A stretch of DNA of 64,000 nucleotides from Saccharopolyspora phatthalungensis (GCF_014203395.1 NZ_JACHIW010000001.1:1178001-1242000); one strand, 5' to 3'; counted from the first letter of the stretch, positions 35,521 to 43,547 are shown. Notes: generated by a model not told the origin, from the sequence alone. Numbers and translations are program-made.

Positions 35521-37761
35521 ATGACGCAGCAGATCGTGCGGGCCGGGCGGCCGGTGGCCATACATCCGGAGCGGCACACGGGCGAGGAGACGTTCTGGCC
35601 GTATGGTCGTCTGGGTTCGGTCGCGGCGTCCTCCCCGCCGGCGTGGGTCGCCGGGGGGTACGGCACTTTGGTCATCAAGCACACCGTGGGTCCGTACGGG
35701 ATCGACGACGCCGGTGGGCTGAAGCTGCTCTGGGTCGTGCAGGCGGACATCGGCATCCCCCAGTTCGACGATCCCGCAGCGGCCGGTTACACGAGCGTGC
35801 GCACGACCGGCGATGCGCGGCTGGTTCCTCGCTGGGCGAAGCGTGCATCCGTGCGCCCATGGAGCAAGGGCATCCACATCGACGTGATGGACGGCTCGCT
35901 CGCCCCGGGGGATGTCGTCGAGATCATCGTCGGCGATCGATCCAGCGGCGGTCCGGGAACGCGCGCCCAAAGCTACGCGGAACACGACGCCGCCCTGCGA
36001 TTGCTCGTCGACCCCTTCGCCACCGGCGTGTTCTATCCGGTCGCCGGAGACACCGGCTTCCACGTCGTTGCGGGCCCTGCCGATCGCCTGATCGCCACCG
36101 TGCGCGGCACGGCGGACGGACGCCCGGCGACCCTATCCGTCCGGGCCGTGGACAGGTACGGGAACGTCGCCGTGAGCTATCGCGGGGTCGTGACGGTGCG
36201 GGATGCCGGCGGCAAGGATGCCCTCGCCCGGCTGACGTTCGGCGAACGGGAAGCCGGAGTGGTGACCGCGCCGCTGCCGGTCGCCCGCGGCGACCGTGCC
36301 GTGTGGTTCGAGGTCGCGGACGAGCGCGGACTCACAGCGGTGTCGAATCCGCTGCCAGCCCGGGGCTCGGCGACCGTGCTCTGGGGCGACACGCAGGGGC
36401 AGACCGGCGAGACCGTCGGGGCCGGAACCATCGAGGAGTTCTTCGAGTACGCCCGCGATGTCGCGCGCCTGGACTTCGTCGCCCACTCCGCTAACGATTT
36501 CCAGATCACCTCCGGCGCCTACGCCGAATCGCTCCGGGCGTGCGACCGATACAGCGATGAGGGGGAGTTCGCGGCGTTCGGCGGATTCGAATGGTCGGGC
36601 ACGACACCGGTCGGCGGAGATCACAACGTGCTCTACGCCGACACCACGAACGCGCCCTTGGCCCGCTCCAGCCATGCGCTCGTCGACGACCTCGGCGACG
36701 TAGACACGGATGCGCCGACCGTGCGGGACCTCTACGGCGTGCTGGAGCGCTCCGGTGCCGACGCGGTGTGCGTGCCGCATGTCGGAGGCCGCCGGGTCGA
36801 ACTCTCGTTGATCGATCCGCGCCACGCGCCGGTGCTGGAAATCGTCTCGGTGCACGGATGGTTCGAGTGGCTCGCGCTGGAGGCGCTTGAGCTAGGTCTG
36901 ATCGTCGGCGTCATCGGCGCCTCGGACGACCACTCCGGGCGCCCTGGCGGCAGCTTCCCGACGTCGCCCGCATTCGGCACGCGGAACGGCCTTGCGGCCG
37001 TGCAGACGGACGACTTGTCTCGTTCCGGCATCCTGCGGGCAATGCGCGCGCGGCACTGCTATGCGACCACGGGCGAGCGCATCCTTCTCGATGTGCGCAG
37101 CGGCCCGTACCGGATGGGCGACCACTGGCGGTCCCCTGCCGCTCCCGTGATCGAGGTGGATGTCGCGGGTACCGCACCTGTCGAGGCCGTCGAGGTCCTG
37201 GACGCACACGGCGTTATCGCGCGGTGGGAGCCTGACCTGCCCATGTCCCGCCGGCGCCTGCGGGTCGCGTGGCGGGGTGCGCGCGATCGCAACCGTCGTC
37301 GGACCCAAGACTGGAGCGGGGGGCTCACGCTCGTCGGTGCCTGCATCCGCGAGGCGCGCACCTGGGCTTTCGACCATCCGGACCAGGGACTGACCCTGGT
37401 GGGAGAGCGCGAACTCGCCTGGCACAGCACGACGAACGGGGACAGCGACGGAGTGGAGTTCGAGACCGACACGGATGCCGAGCGCATCCTCTTCCGCGCC
37501 GGCGGCGTGGAGCTCGACATCGATCTGGTCGGGATCAAATGGCATCGCGAGTTCCCCCTCGACGCTGGAGTCGACCGTGCGGTCACCGTCACGCGACTCG
37601 CAGAAAAGCACGGGGCGTGCACCGCCCACGTCGTCTTCGACCGGCTTCCGCTGCGTCCCGGCCGCAACCCCTACTTCGTCAAGGTCCACCAGGCCGACGG
37701 TCATCTAGCATGGGCGAGCCCCATGCACGTCGACGCCGAGCCGTCATCGGCTGTGAGCTGA
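35521..37761 (+). CDS. DUF3604 protein (PHP-like metal-dependent enzyme)
   Basis: A protein of 746 residues. After a beta-rich N-terminal half, the DUF3604 signatures appear: VLWGDTQGQTGETVGAGTIE (near 292), LDFVAHSANDFQI, VPHVGGRRVELS and GVIGASDDHSGRPGG. The conserved Asp, His and Asn residues suggest a PHP-type metal site, but no activity is well defined for the family. The start is preceded by AGGAGGATCC. It is the last gene of the catabolic island, directly right of the IS110 element, and its promoter may have been altered by the insertion. No signal peptide is visible. Confidence 0.85.
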   Translation: MTQQIVRAGRPVAIHPERHTGEETFWPYGRLGSVAASSPPAWVAGGYGTLVIKHTVGPYGIDDAGGLKLLWVVQADIGIPQFDDPAAAGYTSVRTTGDARLVPRWAKRASVRPWSKGIHIDVMDGSLAPGDVVEIIVGDRSSGGPGTRAQSYAEHDAALRLLVDPFATGVFYPVAGDTGFHVVAGPADRLIATVRGTADGRPATLSVRAVDRYGNVAVSYRGVVTVRDAGGKDALARLTFGEREAGVVTAPLPVARGDRAVWFEVADERGLTAVSNPLPARGSATVLWGDTQGQTGETVGAGTIEEFFEYARDVARLDFVAHSANDFQITSGAYAESLRACDRYSDEGEFAAFGGFEWSGTTPVGGDHNVLYADTTNAPLARSSHALVDDLGDVDTDAPTVRDLYGVLERSGADAVCVPHVGGRRVELSLIDPRHAPVLEIVSVHGWFEWLALEALELGLIVGVIGASDDHSGRPGGSFPTSPAFGTRNGLAAVQTDDLSRSGILRAMRARHCYATTGERILLDVRSGPYRMGDHWRSPAAPVIEVDVAGTAPVEAVEVLDAHGVIARWEPDLPMSRRRLRVAWRGARDRNRRRTQDWSGGLTLVGACIREARTWAFDHPDQGLTLVGERELAWHSTTNGDSDGVEFETDTDAERILFRAGGVELDIDLVGIKWHREFPLDAGVDRAVTVTRLAEKHGACTAHVVFDRLPLRPGRNPYFVKVHQADGHLAWASPMHVDAEPSSAVS

Positions 37762-38331
37762 CGCCGCCCGCCAGCCGATCAACGCCGCCGCCCGCTCCCA
37801 GCAGACCTACCCGGCAGGCAAGTTCCACGACGAAAGCGCGTGTCCGAACAGCATCGCCGCGGTGACGGCCACCGTCACAACAACCGATCCGCGTCACCGG
37901 GATTCTGAATGACCCGAGTCATGCATCATCACCACACCAAGTCGACCGTTGTCGCCGCATGTCTTGCCATACATTCACAACTAGTCGAAGAAGGCCAGCG
38001 GCGGAAGAGTTTCCTCATGTCCACAGTGGCCTCTCTTGTGCCATTCCGATCCCCTGTAATAGCGATGATCGAGAACGAACGCATCCAGGCCCGCCAACAG
38101 CCCCGCAGCCTCTCGTCCGGGGCGGCCGCGAGAGCGGAACCGGGTGAAGGCCCGCCAAGTGCCGTCGGCCTCCTTCAGGGTTTCGATCTTGCCAGGTGAG
38201 CCGATCGGGGGAGGGGCGGTCGTGGCACGTCTGACTCCCTCGCGCAGGGACCAAACCGCCGGATAAGCGCTTAGCTTCCGACATGACGCAAGTCCCGGAA
38301 ACGACACCCGCAAGCCTCTGACCTGCGATGA
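37762..38331. other. Gene-free right edge of the island
   Basis: About 570 bases without an intact gene. The only recognisable content is the integrase-like stub near 38100-38210, next to the 3' end of the tRNA. This is the likely right junction of the catabolic island. Confidence 0.5.
38100..38210 (-). pseudogene. Possible phage-integrase N-terminal stub
   Basis: The minus strand encodes GSPGKIETLKEADGTWRAFT followed by RFRSRGRPGRE. This resembles the arm-binding N-terminus of actinobacterial tyrosine integrases (GKIxTxKxxDGxWRAxxRxR). No catalytic domain follows. It lies about 120 bases beyond the 3' end of the tRNA and on the same strand, the classic place for an integrase. The match is short and the call tentative. 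Confidence 0.35.
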
Positions 38332-38408
38332 TGGTGCCCCCGGTCGGGTTCGAACCGACACTTGGACGATTTTAAGTCGTCTGCCTCTGCCAGTTGGGCT
38401 ACGGGGGC
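38332..38408 (-). tRNA. tRNA with UAA anticodon (Leu, short variable loop)
   Basis: A full cloverleaf of 77 bases with encoded CCA. The acceptor stem is GCCCCCG/CGGGGGC, the anticodon stem GACGA/TCGTC with loop CTTAAAA, and the T arm GTCGG-TTCGAAC-CCGAC. The loop gives anticodon UAA (Leu, UUA codon). The variable loop has only five bases (CAAGT), unlike normal class II tRNA-Leu, and the D stem has one weak pair. It may be a real but divergent tRNA or a tRNA-like attachment site. Confidence 0.85.
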
Positions 38409-38523
38409 CGGTCGGCTTCCGGCGCCACGGCGGGCGCCTGCCGCAACTTCTAAGACGCAGCGGCGCTGCGCTCGGTTCCAAGGAACATTCGAACGATGCC
38501 TCGGTATTCGGCCTTTCGCATGG

Positions 38524-39666
38524 TCACCAACGGCTCCACCCGCCCGTCGTTGCCGAGAGCTTGGCGAAGCGGTTGCGCACCCAGTCGTGCACCGCCGTCG
38601 AGACTTCCGTGCTGTCGGCGCGGTGTTCGAACCAGCGCCAGTCGCAGTTGACGTTCACCTCCAGGAACACCCAGTCGTCGCCGACGCCGAGTAAGTCGAA
38701 GCCCGCGACGTCCAGCCGCCACTGCCGACACAGCGCCAGCAGGCGCTCGGCCAGGTCCGTCGGCACGGCGACGGATTCGACCACGACCGACTCCGGGTCG
38801 ACCCACAGCTGCGCCGGGTCCAGCTTCTGCACCCGGAAGCCGATCGCCCGGTCGCCGATCACGAACACGCGCAGTTCCTGGTCCGCGTCCAGGTACTGCT
38901 GGACCAGCACGGGGGCCGGTTCGCGCGCTTCGCCGGTGCGCCGGATGTCCAGCGGCTGCGGGAAGAGACCGCGCAGGGCTCCCGGCTCGGGTTCGAGCAG
39001 GTGGTGTCCGGCCGTCTTGACGATGCACCGCCCACCGCCCGGGCGGCTTCGGCCGGGCATGGTGGTCACCGCGGTCCGGGGCACCCGCAGGCCGACCGCT
39101 GCGGCGCCTTGCAGCTGCGTCAGGCGGTCGAGGTGCTCGGTGCTGCGCACCGAGTTCACCTGCTCCCAGTCGCCACGGCAGGCCAGCCAGTTCGCCACCG
39201 CGTGCCACTGCTCGCGGACGTAGGCGCCGTGCACCGTGGTCGGATCGACCGGGAGGGCGCTGATGTCGAAGTGCCGCCGCCAGACCAGGACCGGTCTCAG
39301 CAACCAGCGCTGGAACTCGATCAGCGGCGTGTCGGTGTAGATGGTGAGGGCGAGGTCCAGGCAGCGGTCGGCGTCGATGCGCACCATGCGGATGTCGTGC
39401 TCGGCCAACGCCAGCGACAGCTCGTTCATCTCCATGTCGGCGGCGCGGGCGAGCACCAGCACGCAGGGCGTCGGGTCGCCCGGCTCGTCGGCGACCAGGT
39501 CCGCCCGGAACATCCGGTCCTGGAAGTCCAGCGCCGTGTCCGGTGACCGGAAGAAGTAGTCCTGGCCCTGCAGCAGCATCGGGGTGGGACGGAGGGACGG
39601 CTCAACGGCTGCCCCAGACGAGTTCCCGGGGTCGGCGGGTCGACCCTCGGCAGCGCCCATCGTCAA
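38524..39666 (-). CDS. ATP-grasp enzyme, MvdD/TgmB-like peptide maturase
   Basis: A protein of 380 residues with a C-terminal ATP-grasp fold like those that close ester or amide bonds in microviridins and related RiPPs. Visible features are LDRLTQLQGAAAVGLRVPRT (N-domain), GGRCIVKTAGHH (ATP Lys), APVLVQQYLDADQELRVFVI and WVFLEVNVNCDWRWFEHRA (metal-binding Glu/Asn). The last motif normally reads FLEVNPxGQWLWIE, so it is close but variant. It overlaps a tiny upstream frame (ATGA), the usual place for a precursor peptide. If so, the enzyme would cyclise Asp/Glu side chains of that peptide, which is inferred from family and position. Confidence 0.82.
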   Translation of the reverse strand: MTMGAAEGRPADPGNSSGAAVEPSLRPTPMLLQGQDYFFRSPDTALDFQDRMFRADLVADEPGDPTPCVLVLARAADMEMNELSLALAEHDIRMVRIDADRCLDLALTIYTDTPLIEFQRWLLRPVLVWRRHFDISALPVDPTTVHGAYVREQWHAVANWLACRGDWEQVNSVRSTEHLDRLTQLQGAAAVGLRVPRTAVTTMPGRSRPGGGRCIVKTAGHHLLEPEPGALRGLFPQPLDIRRTGEAREPAPVLVQQYLDADQELRVFVIGDRAIGFRVQKLDPAQLWVDPESVVVESVAVPTDLAERLLALCRQWRLDVAGFDLLGVGDDWVFLEVNVNCDWRWFEHRADSTEVSTAVHDWVRNRFAKLSATTGGWSRW

Positions 39667-39791
39667 TCGTCCTTCTTCCGGAAGACCCGGGATGCCTCGT
39701 GGTAATCCACCGCGAACTCGGCGAGCGGACCTTCCTCCACCGCGCCGCTGCGAAGCAGTGCAGCGAGCTCTTTCAGTGTCAAGGAATTCAC
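39663..39791 (-). CDS. Tiny acidic-tailed ORF upstream of ATP-grasp gene (candidate precursor peptide)
   Basis: From a GTG at 39791 it encodes 42 residues: a helix-like NSLTLKELAALLRSG, then GPLAEFAVDYHEASRVFRKK and a final DD. Its stop overlaps the ATP-grasp start as ATGA. The frame extends upstream to 39866, but GGGGGAA lies just before the GTG. A leader-like amphipathic helix plus a core with Thr/Ser/Lys and acidic residues would suit an ATP-grasp RiPP, yet no family core motif is seen. It might instead be a small accessory protein. Confidence 0.5.
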   Translation of the reverse strand: MNSLTLKELAALLRSGAVEEGPLAEFAVDYHEASRVFRKKDD

Positions 39792-39910
39792 CCCTTCCCC
39801 CGCATGACGCATCCTTTCAGGTGAAGACCTCGAGACAGTCTTCGATTTCTCACTACAGATTGTCAAGGATAGCGGTGCGAGATATAGCCCGCACGGATCA
39901 CGGCGAAGGG

Positions 39911-39943
39911 CACAAGAAAACCGCGTGCCGGGGCGGCACGCGG
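39911..39943 (-). terminator. Intrinsic terminator after ndh
   Basis: Perfect 10-base stem (CCGCGTGCCG/CGGCACGCGG) with a 3-base loop, followed on the minus strand by TTTTCTTG. It lies 36 bases past the NADH dehydrogenase stop and is the clearest Rho-independent terminator in the window. Confidence 0.92.
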
Positions 39944-39978
39944 CTTCGTTGCGGCGAGTGCCTGAGCGCTTCGCTCGG

Positions 39979-41301
39979 TCAGCTCGCGGCGGCCCGCTCG
40001 AAGGCGGCCCGCGGGTTCTGGATCTGCCCCATCGACACCACTTCGCGCTTGAACAGGAACGCCAGCGTCCAGTCGATGATGATCCGCATCTTGCGGTTGA
40101 ACGTGGGCATCCGGCTCACGTGGTACGAGCGGTGCATGAACCAGGCGATGAAGCCCTTGGCCTTGAAGCCGTAGACGTCGGCGACGCCCTTGTACAGCCC
40201 CATGCCGGCCACCGAACCGGCGTAGGCGTGCCGGTATTCCTTGGTCTGCTTGCCGCGCAGCGAGGCCAGCAGGTTCTTGGCCAGCTGGTTGGCCTGCCGC
40301 ACCGCGTGCTGAGCGGAGGGCGCGCAGGTGGCGCCGGGGTTCTCCTCGGTCTTGGACAGGTCCGGGACCGCGGCGCAGTCACCGGCCGCCCACACCCCGG
40401 GCAGACCCTCGACCTGCAGGTGCGCGGACGCCCGCACCCGGCCGCGCTCGTCCAGCGGCAGGTCGCTGTTCTTCAGCACCGGGTTGGCCTTCACACCCGC
40501 GTTCCACACCAGCGTGTCGGTGTCGAACTCGGTGCCGTCCGAGAGCACCGCGTGCCCGCCCTCGACGGACTTCAGGAAGGTGTTCAGGTAGACCTTGATG
40601 CCGCGCTCTTCGAGGGCCTTGACGACGTAGACGCCCATCTTCTCGCTGACCTCGGGCATCACCCGGCCGGCGGCCTCGACCAGCGCCCAGGACATGTCGT
40701 CGGGCTTGATGTTGTTGTAGTAGCGCGTCGCGTAGCGGGCCATGTCCTCCAGCTCGGCCAGCGCTTCGACGCCCGCGAAGCCGCCGCCGACGAAGGTGAA
40801 GGTCAGCAGCCGGTTGCGCAGTTCCGGATCGTCGGTGTTGGCTGCGGCGTCCATCTTGCCCAGCACGTGATTGCGCAGGTAGGTGGCCTCACCAACGGTC
40901 TTCAGGGAGATGCCCTCCTCGGCGAGGCCGGGGATCGGCAGCAGTCGCGAGACCGAGCCGAGCGCCACGACGAGCACGTCGTAGGCGAGGTTCTCGGAAC
41001 CGGTCTGCGGGTTCTCGACCGTCACGACCTTTTCGTCGTGCTTGATCTCGGTGACAGCGGCGGTGACCACATGGCACCGCTTCAACACTCGTCGCAGTGG
41101 CGCTACCACATGGCGGGGTTCGACCGAACCCGCTGCCGCTTCCGGTAGGAAGGGCTGGTAGGTCATGTGCGGCTGAGGATCGACGACCGTCACGGAGGCT
41201 TCCTGACGCCCCAGCTTCTTCTGCAGCTGAAGTGCCGTGTACATGCCGACGTAACCGCCGCCGAGGATGAGAATCCGCGTGGGATCGGATTTACCAGCCA
41301 T
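39979..41301 (-). CDS. ndh: Type II NADH dehydrogenase / FAD pyridine nucleotide oxidoreductase
   Basis: A protein of 440 residues. The first Rossmann motif is ILGGGYVGMYTALQL at the N-terminus (FAD), the second TFVGGGFAGVEALAEL near 160 (NADH), and AAGDCAAVPDLSK near 305 closes the flavin site. The C-terminal region ends with hydrophobic and basic residues (IIIDWTLAFLFKREVVSMGQ) that would anchor it to the membrane, as in NDH-2. It would pass electrons from NADH to menaquinone without proton pumping. I chose ATG 41301 (MAGKSDPTRIL); an upstream ATG at 41331 is possible. It is a single-gene transcript ending at a strong terminator. Confidence 0.92.
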   Translation of the reverse strand: MAGKSDPTRILILGGGYVGMYTALQLQKKLGRQEASVTVVDPQPHMTYQPFLPEAAAGSVEPRHVVAPLRRVLKRCHVVTAAVTEIKHDEKVVTVENPQTGSENLAYDVLVVALGSVSRLLPIPGLAEEGISLKTVGEATYLRNHVLGKMDAAANTDDPELRNRLLTFTFVGGGFAGVEALAELEDMARYATRYYNNIKPDDMSWALVEAAGRVMPEVSEKMGVYVVKALEERGIKVYLNTFLKSVEGGHAVLSDGTEFDTDTLVWNAGVKANPVLKNSDLPLDERGRVRASAHLQVEGLPGVWAAGDCAAVPDLSKTEENPGATCAPSAQHAVRQANQLAKNLLASLRGKQTKEYRHAYAGSVAGMGLYKGVADVYGFKAKGFIAWFMHRSYHVSRMPTFNRKMRIIIDWTLAFLFKREVVSMGQIQNPRAAFERAAAS

Positions 41302-41784
41302 GCCAGCATGGTCGCACCACGGACCGTGCACGCGCTGCAGCCACCCCCCTTAATGTGACGCCAGTCGCGAGTGGCATCGATCACGATCAACGCGCTGTGC
41401 ACGGACAAACGCGCTGCGTACGCGCCCGCTCGGGGCACGAGAAGGCGGTGTCAGAGTGACATCACCTAGGTGTCATGGGTGGCTGGTTTCCGCCACCCTA
41501 CCGAATCTTGCGGCCCGATGACCAAACCGAAGCGAATTCTTCTGATTACAATCCGTCGACCTGCATATTTGATGCGAACTTAACCCAGACGGATGGCGCC
41601 TTCGAGCGACTCGGCGACGCCGTTGCCGCCTCGACAACCTGAGGCGATGCAGGCCAGAACCGCTCTGAGGTACTCCTCAAGCTCCCCGGGACGAACCATC
41701 CAGGGCCACGCCGGGGTGGTACCTGCACGACCTCTGGATCACCTGCTTCGGCCCGACGCCGAATGCTCGCACTGACCCGCGAGG
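41302..41784. other. Gap without a gene; promoter of ndh
   Basis: About 480 bases with no supported coding frame. It contains the imperfect palindrome TGACATCACCTAGGTGTCA (41457-41475, CACCTAGGTG core), about 155 bases upstream of ndh, a possible regulator site. Nothing else was recognised. Confidence 0.45.
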
Positions 41785-42210
41785 TCAGCAGCCTTCGGTC
41801 CAGTACCGCTGCACCCGGGCTATCGCGGCATCCTTCGTCATACCCGCGACCTCCGCCTCATCAAGGCCAACACGGGAAAGCAGCAGGTGCACGAGATCGG
41901 CGGGCAAAGCCTCCGGCCGCTGCTCGGGAATGCCGCGATCCGGCTTGACTCCATCGCCTACGCAGGCCCAGAACTCTTTCTCGTCCACCTCGAGCTGATC
42001 ACGGAGGATGTGCTTCCACATCCCCGGTCCATAGTCGGTCCGATCCACCGGGTGCGAGATCCGCGTTCGGAGTATTCGCCCATCCGGCAGACCGAGTTCG
42101 TAGGTGACGTGATGGGTACCGGTACGCCCATGCGCGTTGCGCACCTCGCGCCATTGCTCGACTCGGCAGAAGGTGTCGTGGTCTTTGCGCGTTGCCAGCG
42201 GCCACGTCAC
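41785..42210 (-). CDS. Putative toxin, 'cytotoxic translational repressor' type
   Basis: A protein of 141 residues (MTWPLATRKDHDTFCRVEQW at the start) with conserved blocks HVTYELGLPDGRILRTRISH and DYGPGMWKHILRDQL. Such actinobacterial proteins are annotated as cytotoxic translational repressors of TA systems; the first block resembles a small HicA/RelE-like fold. Its GTG start overlaps the antitoxin stop (GTGA). Toxicity has not been shown and is inferred from the partner and annotation tradition. The operon is the outermost TA module of the array next to the glycosylase gene. Confidence 0.7.
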   Translation of the reverse strand: MTWPLATRKDHDTFCRVEQWREVRNAHGRTGTHHVTYELGLPDGRILRTRISHPVDRTDYGPGMWKHILRDQLEVDEKEFWACVGDGVKPDRGIPEQRPEALPADLVHLLLSRVGLDEAEVAGMTKDAAIARVQRYWTEGC

Positions 42211-42623
42211 CGCGTTGCCCCGATAAGCCAGTCGCGCAACTGCTCGTCATTGCTCAGGCTCACCAGTTGGACCAAGCCCCAATGTTCCCGATGATTCGGC
42301 GCATCGAGCAAACGGTCCTGCCAATCGTCCGCGTACTCCCGCAAGGCATCGATCATCTCGGCGATGGCTTCGTCGAACGTCGCCCCGTCGGCCGCCACCG
42401 GGAGCCCGGGGATGAACACTGACCACCCTCCGGCTTCCGGAACCACCTGCGCGCGCGAGATCACGAGCGACGCGAGGAAATGACGCAGGCGTTCTACATC
42501 GACGACAGCCGTCAGTGCCGAGTCACGGCGGACCGTGGCGACACGCCCGCGTTCGGCAGCGTCCAGCAAATCTTTCAGATGTGCTCGCGCCTCGGTGTAG
42601 CTGCCGTAGTGCAGTGCGGACAT
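42207..42623 (-). CDS. Phd/HicB-like hybrid antitoxin
   Basis: A protein of 138 residues. The first half, MSALHYGSYTEARAHLKDLL, is a Phd/YefM-type DNA-binding antitoxin domain with VATVRRDSALTAVVDVERLR. The second half, WSVFIPGLPVAADGATFDEA, is a HicB-like fold. The ATG follows GAGGAGAGG. The 28-base operator-like palindrome 42663-42690 lies 40 bases upstream. It probably neutralises the coupled toxin and represses the operon. A longer open frame upstream to 42797 has no homology. Confidence 0.75.
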   Translation of the reverse strand: MSALHYGSYTEARAHLKDLLDAAERGRVATVRRDSALTAVVDVERLRHFLASLVISRAQVVPEAGGWSVFIPGLPVAADGATFDEAIAEMIDALREYADDWQDRLLDAPNHREHWGLVQLVSLSNDEQLRDWLIGATR

Positions 42624-42662
42624 TGCCTCTCCTCTGGTCACCTTCAGCTTGCCCCATGCCGA

Positions 42663-42690
42663 TAAGTACGTCAAGTACTCGACGTACTTA
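42663..42690. promoter_or_regulatory. Operator-like palindrome of the Phd/HicB module
   Basis: Arms TAAGTACG and CGTACTTA (8 bases, perfect) flank a central copy of the same half-site (AAGTACT). Three AAGTAC-type half-sites in 28 bases, 40 bases before the antitoxin start, suit a cooperative antitoxin operator. Confidence 0.55.
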
Positions 42691-42709
42691 CATGAACTCC
42701 GCAGCCGGT

Positions 42710-42766
42710 GACCTGCAGCAACTGGGGGGTGAGTTTTTCCGGTCACGGTGTGCTGGTGACTGACGT
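42710..42766 (-). repeat. UDG 3'-end copy F (most decayed)
   Basis: GCAGCA, then GGGGTGAGTTT, CCGGT and TGCTGG occur in the order and spacing of the glycosylase 3' end at 49253-49300, with several substitutions and small indels. It is followed by a decayed FitA-like antitoxin, mirroring copy C and its intact FitA gene. Homology is weaker than for the other copies. Confidence 0.5.
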
Positions 42767-42861
42767 CATGGGCACGGAGCGCGTTGTGGCTAGGCATTTT
42801 GTTGGCGCAGCCCCAGGAGTGCCGGCTATGCAGTCACCGGCTGCATTCGGGGTTGGCGGCC

Positions 42862-42955
42862 ATGTCGACCCTGACAATTCGCGGTCTCGACCAGGAGGTA
42901 CCCGCCCGGCTTCGCGAGGCCGAAGCCCGGGCGATCTTGAGGGCAGGGGTCGGGT
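42862..42955 (+). pseudogene. FitA/VapB-type antitoxin remnant
   Basis: It reads MSTLTIRGLDQEVPARLREA then EARAILRAGV. The intact gene at 45458 reads MPTLTIRGLDDETHARLR, a further stretch, then EAEVRAILQASV. The remnant therefore has lost about ten residues between ARLR and the EAxxRAIL helix, and no toxin gene follows. The sequence just upstream also matches the promoter region of the intact gene. It is a deleted second copy of that module. Confidence 0.7.
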
Positions 42956-42956
42956 C

Positions 42957-43547
42957 TCAGCGCTGGGCTGCTTGCTGCGCCACCCGCTCCAGCCGGTTTC
43001 GGTAGTCCTCCCACCACGCCTCGTCGCCCGGCGCCATGTTTTCGTTGCCGTCTCGAAGCCCGACGGCCCCGTCGATGAGTTCCCGGACGATGTCGGCATG
43101 ACCGCCGTGCCGCTCAGTCTCGGCGATCATGTGCACCAATACCCGGTGCAGCGTCACCTCACCCCGGTCGCTCGGCCACCACGGAACTCGCCCAACCGCG
43201 TCCAACGCAAGCTCGTTGATCGTCGCGTCCGAATGCGCCCATACGCTGCGGTACAGCCCGACGATCTGGTCGCGGGATTCATCCGCGGTCGCCCACATGT
43301 CCGCGTTGGGTTCGGCGTCCTCGGCAAGCCAGGGGAGCTGTTCGGAGGACGGGCGCCCGAACGTTTCACCGAAATACCCGAGCTCCACGCTGGCGACGTG
43401 TTTGACCAGCCCCAACAGGTTGGTTCCCGTCGGTGTCAGCGGACGGCGGACGTCGCGCTCACCGAGCCCGTCGAGCTTCCACAACAGGGCCTCACGGGCG
43501 GCCTGGAGGTAACGATGGAGGTCCGCCTTCTGATCAGATCCGGTCAT
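42957..43547 (-). CDS. DinB-family protein (DUF664)
   Basis: A protein of 196 residues of the DinB/YfiT four-helix-bundle superfamily: EALLWKLDGLGERDVRRPLT, GLVKHVASVELGYFGETFG and HRVLVHMIAETERHGGHADI. The last two carry His residues that form the usual metal site. Such proteins act as thiol-dependent S-transferases (mycothiol or bacillithiol) or have unknown function. The ATG at 43547 begins MTGSDQKADLHRYL; an upstream ATG at 43598 is less likely. It is the only non-TA gene inside the array. Confidence 0.85.
   Translation of the reverse strand: MTGSDQKADLHRYLQAAREALLWKLDGLGERDVRRPLTPTGTNLLGLVKHVASVELGYFGETFGRPSSEQLPWLAEDAEPNADMWATADESRDQIVGLYRSVWAHSDATINELALDAVGRVPWWPSDRGEVTLHRVLVHMIAETERHGGHADIVRELIDGAVGLRDGNENMAPGDEAWWEDYRNRLERVAQQAAQR

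Noticed and set aside
37909-38199. Possible 96-codon + gene with a His-rich start.
   Set aside because: No ribosome site, no domain, and it lies opposite the integrase-like stub.
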